The notes under the pieces were generated by a model that was given only the letters and a program-made list of their open reading frames with translations, was not told the DNA's origin and searched no databases. From NCBI GenBank assembly GCA_035079385.1, contig JAVHKY010000004.1:19809001-19873000 (forward strand): a stretch of DNA of 64,000 nucleotides. Direction: 5' to 3'. How positions within the stretch are numbered: position 1 is the first letter of the stretch; the number at the start of each line of letters is the position of its first letter. Origin of the DNA: Aspidiotus rigidus (lineage: Eukaryota > Arthropoda > Insecta > Hemiptera > Diaspididae). Positions 34,801 through 46,589 of this stretch are shown here, in pieces. The translations under genes and the position numbers were made by a program.

Positions 34801-36543
34801 TAACGACTTGATGTACAATACCTACGAGTATATCAACTTACGACTGACCAACTTGAATCTATAAAAAACCCAAACGGTTTATGACCGACTGAACTAGGCC
34901 AACAGAAAATATCTTCGACTTACGACTAACTTAATTTGAATGGAACAAGCTTCTCGCTCAAAATGCAAATATTTTCAATTTTTCGCTACAACGATATGAA
35001 TTGGCTGGTGGTGTCTCTGAGAACATTAGAACATATACGATACGCAAAGTTTCAACATTTGATACGCTCAACAAAGAAGACCAGCGGTCCTTCCACTGAA
35101 TGAACTTGCAATAAAAGAAAATCTGAATTTCTCGCAAGCGCGGAATTTTCAGAAGGGCAGTCACAAAAGTATTTAGAGTCTCTTTGCTGACTATTTTGTT
35201 CGCGATATTGGTTATTTTTTTCAGATTCACTTGCTTCATTGCGAACCTTAAAAATGCCCCCTCATCTATGTGATTTCGAACGTCCACGGCAATTTTGTAA
35301 TTTTAAAGAAAGAAAAAAAAAAAGTATTTCAAGAGATAAGTTTAAAGGTGGAATGAAAAAAAAAAGATCGAGATGAATAACATACTGATGTCAATCTATC
35401 AACATGCACCATGAGTCGTACAGAAAGTTTGGGTATTCAGAAAGTTCAGGGCAATATTTTTCACGCGAAAATGGGACTAACACTTGAAAAAGCTCACGCA
35501 GTAGCGTAAGTATCACCAACTTTTCATTAATTTGCTATAAAATCATTTACACATGCTCCCCATATCTAAACTTGTCTTTACCTGAATTTCAACATTACTC
35601 CCCAGTGTTCAGGCTACGAGCCTATGGCGATAATCTAGAAAAAAAATATATATATATGCTATGCATACCTGCATAACGCAGTAATTATAAAATACACGGC
35701 CAATATTCAATCCATCGCTTACGCGCAACGTTTGTTTAACGTATCCAATAAACGTCGAATTTTTTCAATCATATAAGACTGGTAATGAGAAGTTTTTACA
35801 GCCAATAGGTGTATGATGCTTTATCACGTGGCAAAAGAACTCAAATAAATTGAATAAGCGAGATTTAGCTCTTACGGCTCTGTACATACTCATATTTTGA
35901 GAATTACTCACGAACCACTTGTCCAATCGATACAAAAATTACAGAGCAATAAGATTGAATACACTATGACGTAATGAAGTTATGAAGATAATGAGATTGA
36001 TATTTCTTGAGAAACAACGTAAGAAATTCGAGGAAAATTGAGGATTACTCAACTATTCATCCGATCTCAGAAAAAAATGCACATGCCCCACTTCAGATAA
36101 CCCACTACAACTTGACCAAACTTTACGAGAATACAACCGGTAGTTTTTGAAGAGTTGCGTGGACAAACAAAATCTTATATATATATAAGATACGACGAAA
36201 GATCGTGAATCTTAATAAGTGAGAAGTCGAAACGAATCGGATGAATGCACTTTTATTGAGCAAAGAGAATTCAAAACAAAGACGTTTCGAGATGAAGAGC
36301 GATACATAAAATAACAGTGTTTAAGTTATAACAATCACGAGATGACTTATTTGGATCATGAAAGCGAGAAATAAGAATCGACCGAACGAGGACGTGAAGT
36401 CATCGTTCAGGAATTGACACGAATCGATAAGGAGCGATTAAATGATACGAAAGGGAAAGAGAAAAGGGGAGATAAGGAATCTTACATATATACATACATA
36501 CACATATAAATATATAAGGATACCTGAAATTTTTTTATTAGTC
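31857..36543. other. Long gene-poor stretch
   Basis: This stretch is mostly AT-rich non-coding sequence upstream of the small secreted-protein gene and downstream of the F-box gene. Notable items are GTACCTAC-type words (33830-33890), a patch rich in CGACT/GACTGA words at about 34490-34930, AT microsatellites near 35645-35658 and 36178-36188, and a minus-strand open frame at 34958-35287 listed separately. A 32-codon plus-strand frame at 35411-35509 ends near a GTAAGT-like donor, but no following exon was found. Confidence 0.45.
34958..35287 (-). other. Possible 3' exon of an F-box/LRR-type gene
   Basis: An open frame of about 109 codons on the minus strand encodes a Leu/Ile/Lys-rich segment (KKITNIANKIVSKETLNTFV, LLKIPRLREIQIFFYCKFIQ, VSNVETLRIVYVLMF). 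Its spacing resembles the degenerate leucine-rich repeats that follow F-box domains. The real F-box gene lies 1.3 kb upstream on the same strand. This could be an alternative last exon of that gene, a decayed neighbour copy, or chance. A possible acceptor (TCACATAG) precedes it. There is no independent support. Confidence 0.3.
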
Positions 36544-37459
36544 TCAGGATGATCTAGGACCTCTAAAATATCGAGAAAATTCTTTCCTCGGCTTCCCCGT
36601 CACAACTGTGTCGGGAGCAGTCGGTAAAAACAGACGTGCTCGCCTGAGAGCCTCGCGTCGTTTATAAGCGTCTCTAGTACTACAGAAAGTATAATCTCCT
36701 CGCGGTAATGAATGATTTCTATCGTTCAAGGGACTATGACAGAAAGAGAAATCCGCGATATTAGGAAACACATTGAACAGTGCTCGAAGTACAAAAATAC
36801 AAAACGTCAAACCGAAACTTGGGTGGTGTCCAAAATGAATCTTCAGTGTTTGTAACGATGAATTTTTCAATTTCGAGGGTATAGATTTACTCGGAACCTG
36901 GATTCCGAGTCCAAATTTCATATCGCCGAGATCGTGGAAGTACAATTCCAACATGCGTAAGTTACAGCAGTATCTCAGAAGACCAGCAAAACAAGTACCC
37001 GATATGACACAGTCTATCAATTTCAGTGAGATTATATTGGGTCCACAAGTTCTCCAAAATTCAGTACGAGGAATTCCGCCAAAATAAGCTCCATAAAATT
37101 CAAGGTGAAAACATTGGCGGGTGGACTTTGATAAGGTTAACAAAATCTGGTCTAGATCGCGTTGACACTCTTTTGAGCCAATACAAAATTTTTCTTCTTT
37201 GTCGAAAGCGGTGCTCGCGTAGAACCAGTCTTTGCACACTGATTTTGCGATTTTACGCTCATCCACGGTCAGCCATTTCATGATTGCTATTAACATCTGT
37301 AATGAAGGAGAATAGCAATGATTCAATGGTAGTTCTGCAACAAGGAGAATCGAAAGTTTGAAATCTTGTCATTACCTCTTCAGGAAGTTGAGGAATAGTT
37401 TTCCGGGAGGCACGAACTGCTGCCCGCCGATTTTTAGTAGGTTGCTCAGATGAATCCAT
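36544..37459 (-). CDS. F-box protein
   Basis: Two exons (37376-37459 and 36544-37296) join in phase to give 278 residues. Residues about 22-60 form an F-box: IPQLPEEMLIAIMKWLTVDE, then RKIAKSVCKDWFYAS. The F-box binds SKP1, so the protein is likely a substrate adaptor of an SCF ubiquitin ligase. The rest carries weakly repeated leucine-rich segments (NIISLKLIDCVISG, CCNLRMLELYFHDLGDM, SSLQTLKIHFG) that probably form the substrate-binding surface. The tail is Arg-rich. The start chosen is the first in-frame ATG after an upstream stop, at 37457-37459. No orthologue could be named. It is divergent from the USP2-like gene. Confidence 0.75.
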
Positions 37460-39091
37460 CCGAGGGATTTTCGAATTCGCAATAGACAAAGTGCTGGTAA
37501 TCGCGAGTTTCCTCTCTTCGGTATTTTCTCTCGAGCGGTTGAAGCAAAAGTTTCAGAGTACAGTGAATTTTCCGGGGTAACTGGAGCATCGGCTAAATTC
37601 TGTCGTTCAATATTAGCCTTCCTGTGAATATGAATAATACATATTATAAAGTTTGGGATTAGAAAAAGTTCCCTCCTCTCTGGATTATCATCATTTCTTC
37701 TAAACTACTGAACGTGTTATTTTTCTTTTTCAAAATAATATCATAATTATCATACATCATATACTTCCTCTCTTGAAAACGCACCTGATCTTCTGGTTGG
37801 CTCCTGGATAATTATGAATTTCTATTTTGATAACTTTTCTTTCAATCGACGAATACAATCAATTCTTGAATAATCTTGAGCCGGGTTCATTAATATAGCT
37901 CCGGCTGGTCTGATAGGTTATCAGAATCGTTGAAATTCGATCCAAAAACACTGAAAATGGAGAAACAATTGAAGCGTCATTATTTATTGATTGATTCAAC
38001 CTATGCATCATACTTTGCAGCTAATAACCTAAGTACATCCATACAGCCATGAGTATAAAGATACTCACACGCATTCGAGATTGAAACCACACGTGGTATT
38101 TTACAACTTCGGTCCTGCTCCTGCAGAAGGCAAACTACTAGAAATCACTCAAAAACAAATATCGAGGAAGAATAATAAGTTCTTAGGAATTTATTCGAAG
38201 TCATTAAGACGAAAAGACACCGAATAAAAACCTACCACATTTCCGATCTTGTAAAGTCTGTTTTAGGTTCACTGAGTGTGAGTTATTGAATAAATTTAGC
38301 GGCAAAATACTGTATCAAGAATTTGATTCCGCACTCACAACGCCTCACGTTGCATGATTTTCCGTACTCAAAAGAATTTTCTTCCGATAAATTGCGAATT
38401 TGTAAAATGAGACTTGAGAGACTTTTATATTATTATTATATTAGGCCTATATTATAGAAACTTCAACGAACAGTCACGAACATCCCTCGGCCTCAAACGA
38501 GCATTTTGATTCTTATTATTGTAAATTACCATCCTTCAAAATCTGAATAGAGTCGTTCATTCGAACACATCGGTCAGTTCTACGACCACGCTACACTACA
38601 CCCTGCACTACAAATGGTACACGCACACACACACACACACAGACCCACAGTAACTACACTGTAGTCGTTAGAATAGTGTTGTTTTTCAATGTAAATTGTT
38701 TGCGCTGCCGCGCCACGCTTGACTCATCGTGGTCGAACTCACGTCGAACACTCGAAGTGTCGAAGTCAGTCCGTAGTCCAAAACCATTCATGTGAGAAAT
38801 GTGACCGTGTGCGAAACTAAATCGAGTGCGCGTTTACTAAGTATTCGTGTATTTTTTTTCTGAATATCCCAAATTGTTTCTGTTCTACTACTTAAAATTT
38901 CGATGCAGTATTCTTAATGTCGAATTATCGTTCGTTTTAAATTCATTAATTCTCAATGTTTATAGTTGCTTGTTCGAGTGGAATCGTATTATCCTTATTA
39001 TGTCTCGTGAGTAACCTTTATTTGAACTTCGCCATATTCGAATTCGTTGTAATTGAAAAATTGTCGTAAACATCGATCATCGTGACGGATT
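37460..39091. other. Divergent promoter region, F-box / USP2-like
   Basis: This region of about 1.6 kb separates two divergent genes. It holds a CA dinucleotide microsatellite near 38625-38641 and a CpG-containing stretch at about 38690-38830. An arthropod initiator-like TCAGTC lies near 38767, a plausible start of the USP2-like transcript. Possible non-coding 5' exons of the F-box gene could lie around 37500-37625. No protein-coding exon was recognised. Confidence 0.45.
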
Positions 39092-40777
39092 ATGAAGAAT
39101 GGTACATCTATAGTACCTCGCAGTAAATACTCTCATTCGATGGCGCTAAACGATTGTGGTTACTTCAGCAGTGCTATTACTCCGACGTACCCTCGGAATT
39201 ACTTGACCTCGCATTCTCCTATAATTAGATCACTTCCAAAAAATACCAATTTGTTTTCAGACAACAGCACTTCGTCATCATCGTACAGGAACGATATCAA
39301 AAGCTTCAATTTGAAACAGTTCAACGATAGCAGTTTTAACAACTCGTTGAGTACCAGGCCGCTGCTGAGTGATAAGTTTTACAAACCTTCGACGACGAAG
39401 AAATCGTGTCAAATTTCTTCACCCACGTCCAACTTTACGTCGAAGTATTCTCCTAGTTACCGAGTGTCTCCGTCACCGAGCGGCACTTACCAATCGAGAA
39501 CCGTCGATTCGAAAATACTTGATGGAAACGCTAATTACCGTACTGACACTGATAGTTCCTTCACGTTACCAGAACGTAAACTTAAACGTTCAGAACTTGG
39601 CTCGAGGAAATACCTCAGTGATAGTCTTACGAACGGTTATACTACCAATGACATAGGTAAGAATAAGGACGCGGAAGATAAAAAAGACTACCTCAGTGGA
39701 ACCTATAGGAAGCGATACGAGAAAGCAGGCAGCGATAGTGCCGACGAAGGTAGCACGAAATGGGCTGGCTTACGGAATATTGGTAATACTTGTTTCATGA
39801 ACTCCATTTTACAGTGCCTTAGCTGTACGAAATTATTGAAAGAGTACATGATGTCCAGATCCTACGTAAAAGATATAAATCAAGACGGTAAATTGATAAC
39901 CGCTTTTGGTAATTTGATAACGAAAATCTGGTCGCAATCGTCCGGTGCGGTAGACGTGTCCGCGTTCAAGGACGTATTCCAAAGGTTGGCTCCGCAGTTC
40001 GCCGGTTACGAGCAGCACGACGCTCAAGAATTTCTACGTTTTCTGGTGGACAAACTTCATACAGACGTGAATCGCGTGTACACGAAACCGAAAAATTTAC
40101 CGGAATTGAACGACAATCTATCAGACAGCGCTCTGGCGTCCGAGCATTGGAAACGTTACCTCATGTCGGAAAACAGTTACATTCTAGACTTATTCTGCGG
40201 CCAGCTCAAGTCTACCTTAGAATGTTTGGTATGCGGAAATAAAAGCGTTACTTTCGAAATCTTCTGGGACGTATCGTTGCCGCTACCGGCCGCCTGCTCA
40301 TCCTATAACAGTAGCATTTCGATAAATAGTATTTTGAACAGTTTCACGCAGGAGGAGATACTGGACAATCGGGAAAAGCCGAAATGTTCACGTTGTAAAA
40401 TCGAACAACGCATGGCTAAGTCGTACACATTTCAAAAACTTCCGAAGTATCTAGTGTTACACTTGAAGCGCTTTCAGACGACCAGTAGCTATCGTAAATT
40501 GTCGTCTGTAGTCCAATTCCCGCTAACTGATTTGGACATGTCGCCCTATCTGGCGAAAACGGTGGGCCCGACGCCCAAACGGTATAATTTATACGCTGTC
40601 TCCAATCACGTGGGCACACCGTTTTCCGGGCACTATACGGCCAACTGCAAGCATCCGAATTGCGCCGACTGGTACACCTGTAACGACTCGTCCGTATCGA
40701 AGATCGCGTCTCCGGTCACGCCGAAAATAGTGAACGCGGAATCGTATATCCTCTTCTACGAAGCGGTGGACGGTTAA
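39092..40777 (+). CDS. USP2: Ubiquitin carboxyl-terminal hydrolase 2 (USP2-like)
   Basis: This is a ubiquitin-specific cysteine protease of 561 residues, encoded in one uninterrupted exon. Residues 1-220 form a Ser/Tyr/Asn-rich, poorly ordered N-terminus with positively charged patches, as in USP2 long forms. The USP catalytic domain (about 225-558) opens with the Cys box GLRNIGNTCFMNSILQ (catalytic Cys234), then the QBox-like GYEQHDAQEFLRFLVD. It has two CXXC zinc-finger pairs (CLVCGN and CSRCK) and KLPKYLVLHLKRF. It closes with the His box GTPFSGHYTANC (His514) and WYTCNDSSV (Asn/Asp 531-532), ending ESYILFYE. All catalytic residues are present. Synonymous sites become C/G-richer toward the 3' end. 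Other genes here have many introns, so an intronless copy is unusual and may be a retrogene. USP2 is the best match, with USP8/USP21 relatives less likely. Confidence 0.9.
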   Translation: MKNGTSIVPRSKYSHSMALNDCGYFSSAITPTYPRNYLTSHSPIIRSLPKNTNLFSDNSTSSSSYRNDIKSFNLKQFNDSSFNNSLSTRPLLSDKFYKPSTTKKSCQISSPTSNFTSKYSPSYRVSPSPSGTYQSRTVDSKILDGNANYRTDTDSSFTLPERKLKRSELGSRKYLSDSLTNGYTTNDIGKNKDAEDKKDYLSGTYRKRYEKAGSDSADEGSTKWAGLRNIGNTCFMNSILQCLSCTKLLKEYMMSRSYVKDINQDGKLITAFGNLITKIWSQSSGAVDVSAFKDVFQRLAPQFAGYEQHDAQEFLRFLVDKLHTDVNRVYTKPKNLPELNDNLSDSALASEHWKRYLMSENSYILDLFCGQLKSTLECLVCGNKSVTFEIFWDVSLPLPAACSSYNSSISINSILNSFTQEEILDNREKPKCSRCKIEQRMAKSYTFQKLPKYLVLHLKRFQTTSSYRKLSSVVQFPLTDLDMSPYLAKTVGPTPKRYNLYAVSNHVGTPFSGHYTANCKHPNCADWYTCNDSSVSKIASPVTPKIVNAESYILFYEAVDG

Positions 40778-41209
40778 CGAAATGGTAATATTTTTATTGG
40801 TTAAAAGCCTTTTGATCGATCGATTTACTTTCTTTACCTATCTTTTGTCAGTTGATAATCGTTGAGAAGTGGAGGTCTCGAATACGAGGTCGACCTTGAA
40901 AGCTGGAATAATTTGGCATACGACGGGCGAATATGATTTCGGAATTATTTAGACGATGAATATTTCACTCTGTGAACTTGCCAAATTTTAGCGAATCCGT
41001 CCTCTCCCTGTTGTTGGCGTTGCTACAGAGAAGACGATCTTTAAATTATTATGGTTTGCAGTCTGGCTCTAAAACAACATGACTTGTTATTCGGAGGAAA
41101 TTTTTCGTTATCTCTTCGTGTTAAAAAAATTTAGAAGATAGTTTACAAAAAATTTTTATGAGATTTCTTTCCCGACTCCGCGGACTGTTTGTTGAAGGCA
41201 AAATGTGAA

Positions 41210-41215
41210 AATAAA
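41210..41215 (+). terminator. Poly(A) signal candidate of the USP2-like gene
   Basis: An AATAAA hexamer about 430 bases past the stop codon is the first clear candidate poly(A) signal downstream of the deubiquitinase gene. Confidence 0.4.
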
Positions 41216-42148
41216 TTTCAAAATTGTTATTTTCAAACGCAGTATCGAGTGTCGAGTCTTTTTTTTTTTCGAGTCAAAAGGAAAATTCTGAAACATTTAC
41301 ATGGCCACACCTCGAGTGAGGATTGAAATTAGCACTATGTTGCAAAATCTTATAAAATTCGCGGAATTTACGTTCCTACTTACACTGTTCTCGTTAAACC
41401 TTGAGTAAGCTTCCGAAAGTCGAATGTTTACGATTTCTGAATATTATAATGAGGTGTGATTTTAAAATTGAGTCTTAAGAACACAAAACCTGAATGTACT
41501 GAAAAAGTTACCCCTTCTCATCAATTTTTAATAAAATTAACCGTAAATTCTGAAAATAATAGGGAAATATGATGAGGAAATAGTGTGTATAACTTTCCTC
41601 TCGGTCTTTGGAGATGGAATATATTTAGAGAAAAGCTCTCCCGTATTGATGAAACTGCAGTTATTCATCGAAGAATGACTTTTAGAGGTATGTTTTTTCA
41701 ATCCTCCTCCTACTAGAACCGTAGTCGTGACCTTTTTCGATTTGTCCAGTCTTCACAGTCTATTTCAAGTTATCACATTTATTCTTGAATAATCAAAAGC
41801 AGCAATGACGAGACAAGGATTTTTTAACGAATTTCATATAACCTATTTCAATGAAAAATGAAAGAGAATGATGATACTAATATTTCATTGTCTCTGATGT
41901 GTTTTAATGATTGAGGTTAAGGACGCGACCCTCAATGGCAGACTTTGTCATGGATGCAAAGTAGGCACTACGACAATACCCTCATAAGTGAGGCATTAGT
42001 GAAGTGTTCTTTTTTTTTTCCTAAATTTGCTCCATTCTAAATCTATTATGAGAACGGCTGCCTTTAACTCATCTCAATTTTCATTATTCTTTCTTCACTC
42101 TTTGGATGTAATTATGCTAATTCTGTTTCTGTTGGTAGAAATGTACGT

Positions 42149-42680
42149 GGGTGTCTACCCGTCATGGATTCTGTGAAGAGGGCTCGGGAATTCTGTATCA
42201 TGATTGAAGTTTCCCCTCAACCTACAGAAGGCTTGACAACGTGTGAACATTTGAAATTAATCACTTACTTTTTTTTTCCGTGTATTTCGTTTCTGTCTCA
42301 TTTTTGTGACGTCTCGAAATGGGATTACCTCGGAATTGAGCTGAGTATACCTGGATTTTTTTTCTAAGCCTTATGAGGAAATTGAGAGATCGGGGGTAGA
42401 TTTGTAGTAATTTGATTATGAAAGCAGTATTTAAACCAAAAGGTATGAATACAATTATGATTTGCAAGTTACGTAAATTTACTTTTGAATGACTCCAGTA
42501 TTTAATATATTGAAAGCACGTATGAATCAGTCCCACCTTTTTCTTAAAAATTGATATAATTTCCAATGTCTCATGGAGAGGAAAAAAAAATCTTGGAAAA
42601 ATCCCCGAAAAATTCTGGTCAAGTCACCGGAAGATCTCGGAAAGTCCCAGATTTTCATTGTCTGACTCTAGTAGACACCC
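42149..42680. mobile_element. Non-autonomous element with GGGTGTCTAC inverted ends
   Basis: GGGTGTCTAC at 42149-42158 and its exact inverse GTAGACACCC at 42671-42680 bracket about 530 bases. The right end, read inward, has CCAGGGTGTCTACTAGAG followed by GGGACTTTCCGAGATC-type words. This matches a style of terminus (CAGGGTGTCTAC) common in arthropod hAT-like repeats. There is no transposase inside. The pairing of these two ends into one element is inferred. Confidence 0.4.
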
Positions 42681-45600
42681 TGGTAAATCTCCTTCCAAAT
42701 CCATTTTGTTTATTTGTTTTTCGCTCATCTTGAAGTATTAAAATAAATATTCGTGAATATGAATAAGTCGATCTTATCGAGTTCTGATTTCGAGTTGTCT
42801 TCTTGTGGTGGCTTATATCTATTCTTATTCTGCAGAAATATTTTCGGCCAAGTTACATTAGAATCTCTTGATATTGTAAGACTATGTCCCTGTATATATA
42901 ATTTGAGAAAAAAAAAAATGGTTTTTAATGATGAATTTACTATAATACCATTGATGAGTCGAAATCTCCTAACGATGAATTGTTCATCAACGAATTTAAG
43001 GGACCCGAATATCTCTATTTTCCAGCCTTAAAACGACGCACATCATCATAGGGTAGGTCCAACCGTATTCTTCCCGAATTAGAGTGTTTCAATTGGAAAC
43101 ACTTGACGGATGGAAGCGATTGACTGTCGAGGTGGGCTGCGTCGATGACGGGAAATTTCAACGATCCGGATTCTGAAGAGGCCAGAAATCTCTAATGAGA
43201 AGGAAGGCGTAAAATCAACAGGCGATCTTGTCCTGAAATTCCTCGACAGCTACGCGAGTTACCTAAGCTGTGATTCGTTTCTATATGTCAGCGTTTTCGA
43301 GGGGGGGGGGGCTATTTAGAAAGAGAACTATTATGGTGCGGTTTCGATCTACTCCCAGAGTCCCAGATGAAAAGCCATTCCCTTCCTTGCTAAACTTTAT
43401 TTGAACTTGCATCTACTTGAATCAGGACGGTTACAGGTTGTAGTACTGTCAATCAATTTTACTTACGTCTACGAATTGCTTACTTCGATGATGTTTGGAA
43501 GTCTTCCAGTAAATTGTGATTTCGTATCAGTTCCAAAATTACGTTAGAAAAATCATTGGTAATAAAACGAGAATAGTTATCTTGACCTGCCTGAAGTTAT
43601 ACTTTTTCTGACCCCTCACTCTTGCATCAAATTATGATTAGCTGCTTGCTTAGGATCAATGCTTAATTCAAAAATTATAGAAATAAAAACTTGAACCCCG
43701 ATTGCCAACTTGCGATTTGCACTGGATAAATCCGCGAATTACAAGTCTGGTCTTATAAAGGAACCTTTTAAAGGTTGTCACTACTTCTGCATCATTGCCT
43801 GGGTCGTGGAAGGTGGAGTTATGAACAAAACAGTTTCTCAATTTTTTAAACTTGAAGAAGTCGCGCCGCGCCGTCCCTGGGTATATTTTCAGGAAATCTT
43901 GATTTTCGTTACTGCTCGACTATCATTTTTCCACCAGATCGTACCATCTTGAATGCCCACTTAACGAGCGTGGGAAACTTGTCCAAGACGGAAATTTATC
44001 TAATACGGAGCTCTTGTGGGCTTTATGTGCAAAATTTTTCGTATAAAACGGAATCTGTTCAATGCGGAAACGGGAAACCTTTCATGGCCTAAAACGGCAA
44101 ATTTATAGGCTTAGTTGAATGAGTTCCCGTTGAATATTAATGACTGCACCCACGATCATGTTTCATAGAATCCCAGGAAATATGAATGCAATTCAGGGTT
44201 GAAACGTGTACTTATTGCCTTGAACTCCTTTTGGATAGTGATTCTTATGTTTGAGAGCTAGTTTCTGAAACTACCAAAGTATCTGCGGACATACTGGTGT
44301 AAAGGAAATTTATTTTATTCCCTGGATATTTTCTGCGTCTGATTAGTTTTGATGTAATCAAGAGAAGTCTTTCGACCATCTGTAAAAGATGTTTGTCTCA
44401 AAACGTATACTACGCGAATGGTATTAAATAGGCATACGAAGGGGTATGTATGGTCAAGGACAAAATTAGATGATTTATAATGCAAATACTGTACTGTGCT
44501 TGAAATACAAAACATAATACTTTATTCGAAACTTTTCCATAACGGAAATTTCTCCTTCTCCCAAGTGATTCCGTCTTGGACGAGTGTCGCTGTAAATTTT
44601 TGTGAAAGGAAGACTGACAGTTTCCAGAGTGTTGGGCGGGAAGGTTTCCGGCGTGAAATATTCAAAGAGACTTCATCTACTACGCGAAAAGTATGTCGAC
44701 GATCGTGGGCAGACGCTCCACTTCTCATCCATCGAGATTTATTCGTGTAGAAGTTCGCCAAAATAATGTTTGCGAGAATTATGTATTTTTCAACTGACGA
44801 ATTCGTGCGGTATTAATTGCCACGATAATAGGTCGCGATGCTGAATGTTGATGGTCAAAAATCATATTGTATACCGGAACATAACGTACCAAAAAGATTA
44901 TCCGCTTAATTTTTCCTCTCACGTATTTAATTCTTGTCACAATATCTGATATTCAGATTTATACATGTACGATTTTTATTTTCATAGCACCAAATTCCAA
45001 TGTGCCTTGTATTTTTTTTTTTTTTTTTCTTTCTCGTTTTTTTTGTATTTTTAGAATCGCCGATCGTTCGCGAACGTCGGTAACGAACGTAATTTTACGA
45101 AAAACAATTTAATTCTACTCCTCGCGAGGTCGGGTAGGATAAGTTTGCGGAGACGAGTCGAGTTTGACGAGAGGAAAGATATAGACAGCCAGTCGTGTTC
45201 TAGAAGATTGTGTAAATGGTTAGGTGATTATTTTTATCTGTCCCGTTATATTTTTTGCGTCCGAGTCTCGTTCACACCCACAAGGCGACGCGACAGTACG
45301 AATACGTCTATTATGACGTGAAATGATGAGGTCAGAACCAAATGAAGTAATTTAATCACCGAAATGGAAAACATTAATGACGACTGACTATTGTTCAATT
45401 TACATTTTTTTTTTTTTTTCTTACAGGATCATTTGCGACAATTCCAAAATATGACAATCGTTAGCCCAAAATTTTCTTGACAACTCGTAATACGAGTATT
45501 AAACTCTTATCGTGTATTCAACTTGTCTGTACTCTTGTATCCCTTAAATTGAAGGATAAATCTTTCTACACTCTTGTGTCTCATTACGCAACGCGCTAGC

Positions 45601-45887
45601 CTAGTTATGAAATCTCTCTGCTGACAATTCTTATTCTCAGTATCAAAACGATCTATGTTGCCACTCGGGTTCATTTCTCTTTTGCCAGTACATAGAATGT
45701 CATATCGCACTTGCAATTTTTCCATCCCCTTTATTCTTGAGATGAACGCAGTTTTCGGCTTGACCTACTGTTCCTCGACTTACATGGACTACATTTACTG
45801 ATGAGAGCACTTGTGGGAGGTTTGGCAGAAAAATAATCCATATATTAAAAACATTTGGGATCTATCCTCTTCACAGTTCGTGCGGGC

Positions 45888-46449
45888 GTTCTACTGGACG
45901 GATTTGCTTCATTTTTTTTTATTCTCTTCAGAATAACCTCTAGATTAGCCATCCAGCATTACTTAGTACCTCACTTCAGGTGTTCCCCACTTATCTGCAT
46001 TTGCGTTTTCTCCCCATGTATTTCTTATGGAAAATTTTTCATACATTTGGTTGAACGCAATGACAATCCGTCAGGCCGTTCTACTGGGCTGATTTGCTTC
46101 ATTTTTTTTTTTTTATTCTCTTCGGAATGACCTCTAGATTAGCCATAAAGCATTACTTAGTGTCTCATTTCAGATGTTCCCTACGTATCTGCATTTGCGT
46201 TTTGTCCCCATGTATTTCTTATGGAAAATTTTTCATACATTTGGTTGAACGCAATGACAGTCCGTCAGACCGTTCTACTGAGCCGATTTGCTTCATTTTT
46301 TTCTTATTCTCCTCAGGACGATCTCTAGATTAGCCATCAAGCATTACTTAGTGCCTTACTTCAGGTGTTCCCCACTTACCCGCATTTGAGTTTTCTCCCC
46401 GTGTATTTCTTATGGGTAATTTTTTATACATTCGGTTGATTGAACGCGA
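45888..46449. repeat. Tandem repeat, three well-conserved ~190 bp units
   Basis: Units start at about 45888, 46078 and 46272 with GTTCTACTG and run through GATTTGCTTCATTTTTTT, CTCTAGATTAGCCAT, AGCATTACTTAGT, CATTTGCGTTTT and TGTATTTCTTATGG. The first two units end ATACATTTGGTTGAACGCAA. The periods are about 190 and 194 bases. Open frames over these units (45855-46130 and 46094-46333) are translations of the repeat, not genes. Confidence 0.85.
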
Positions 46450-46589
46450 GAAGCGTAGCTATTTAGTAGCTATAGTACATATGTTGACTCATCCAGCAGT
46501 GAGAGAGGTATGAACTTGAACATTGGTACGTTCTATCCTTTTTTTTATATATATAAAAAAACTTTCAAAAATAACTTCATGACAATCCG

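Larger units (their letters stand above)
40778..45887. other. Gene-poor stretch with a transposon-like element
   Basis: It begins with the 3' UTR of the USP2-like gene (AATAAA at 41210-41215). It includes the GGGTGTCTAC-ended element at 42149-42680, a G run near 43303-43311 and T runs near 45010-45030 and 45405-45420. A CpG-richer, promoter-like patch lies at about 45055-45330. Open frames of 60-100 codons are scattered and show no family signal. Confidence 0.45.

Noticed and set aside
35411..35509. A 32-codon plus-strand frame followed by a donor-like GTAAGT
   Set aside because: No downstream exon on the plus strand could be linked to it before the USP2-like gene.
45855..46333. Two similar Phe/Ile-rich proteins
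   Set aside because: They are translations of successive tandem-repeat units with T runs, not genes.
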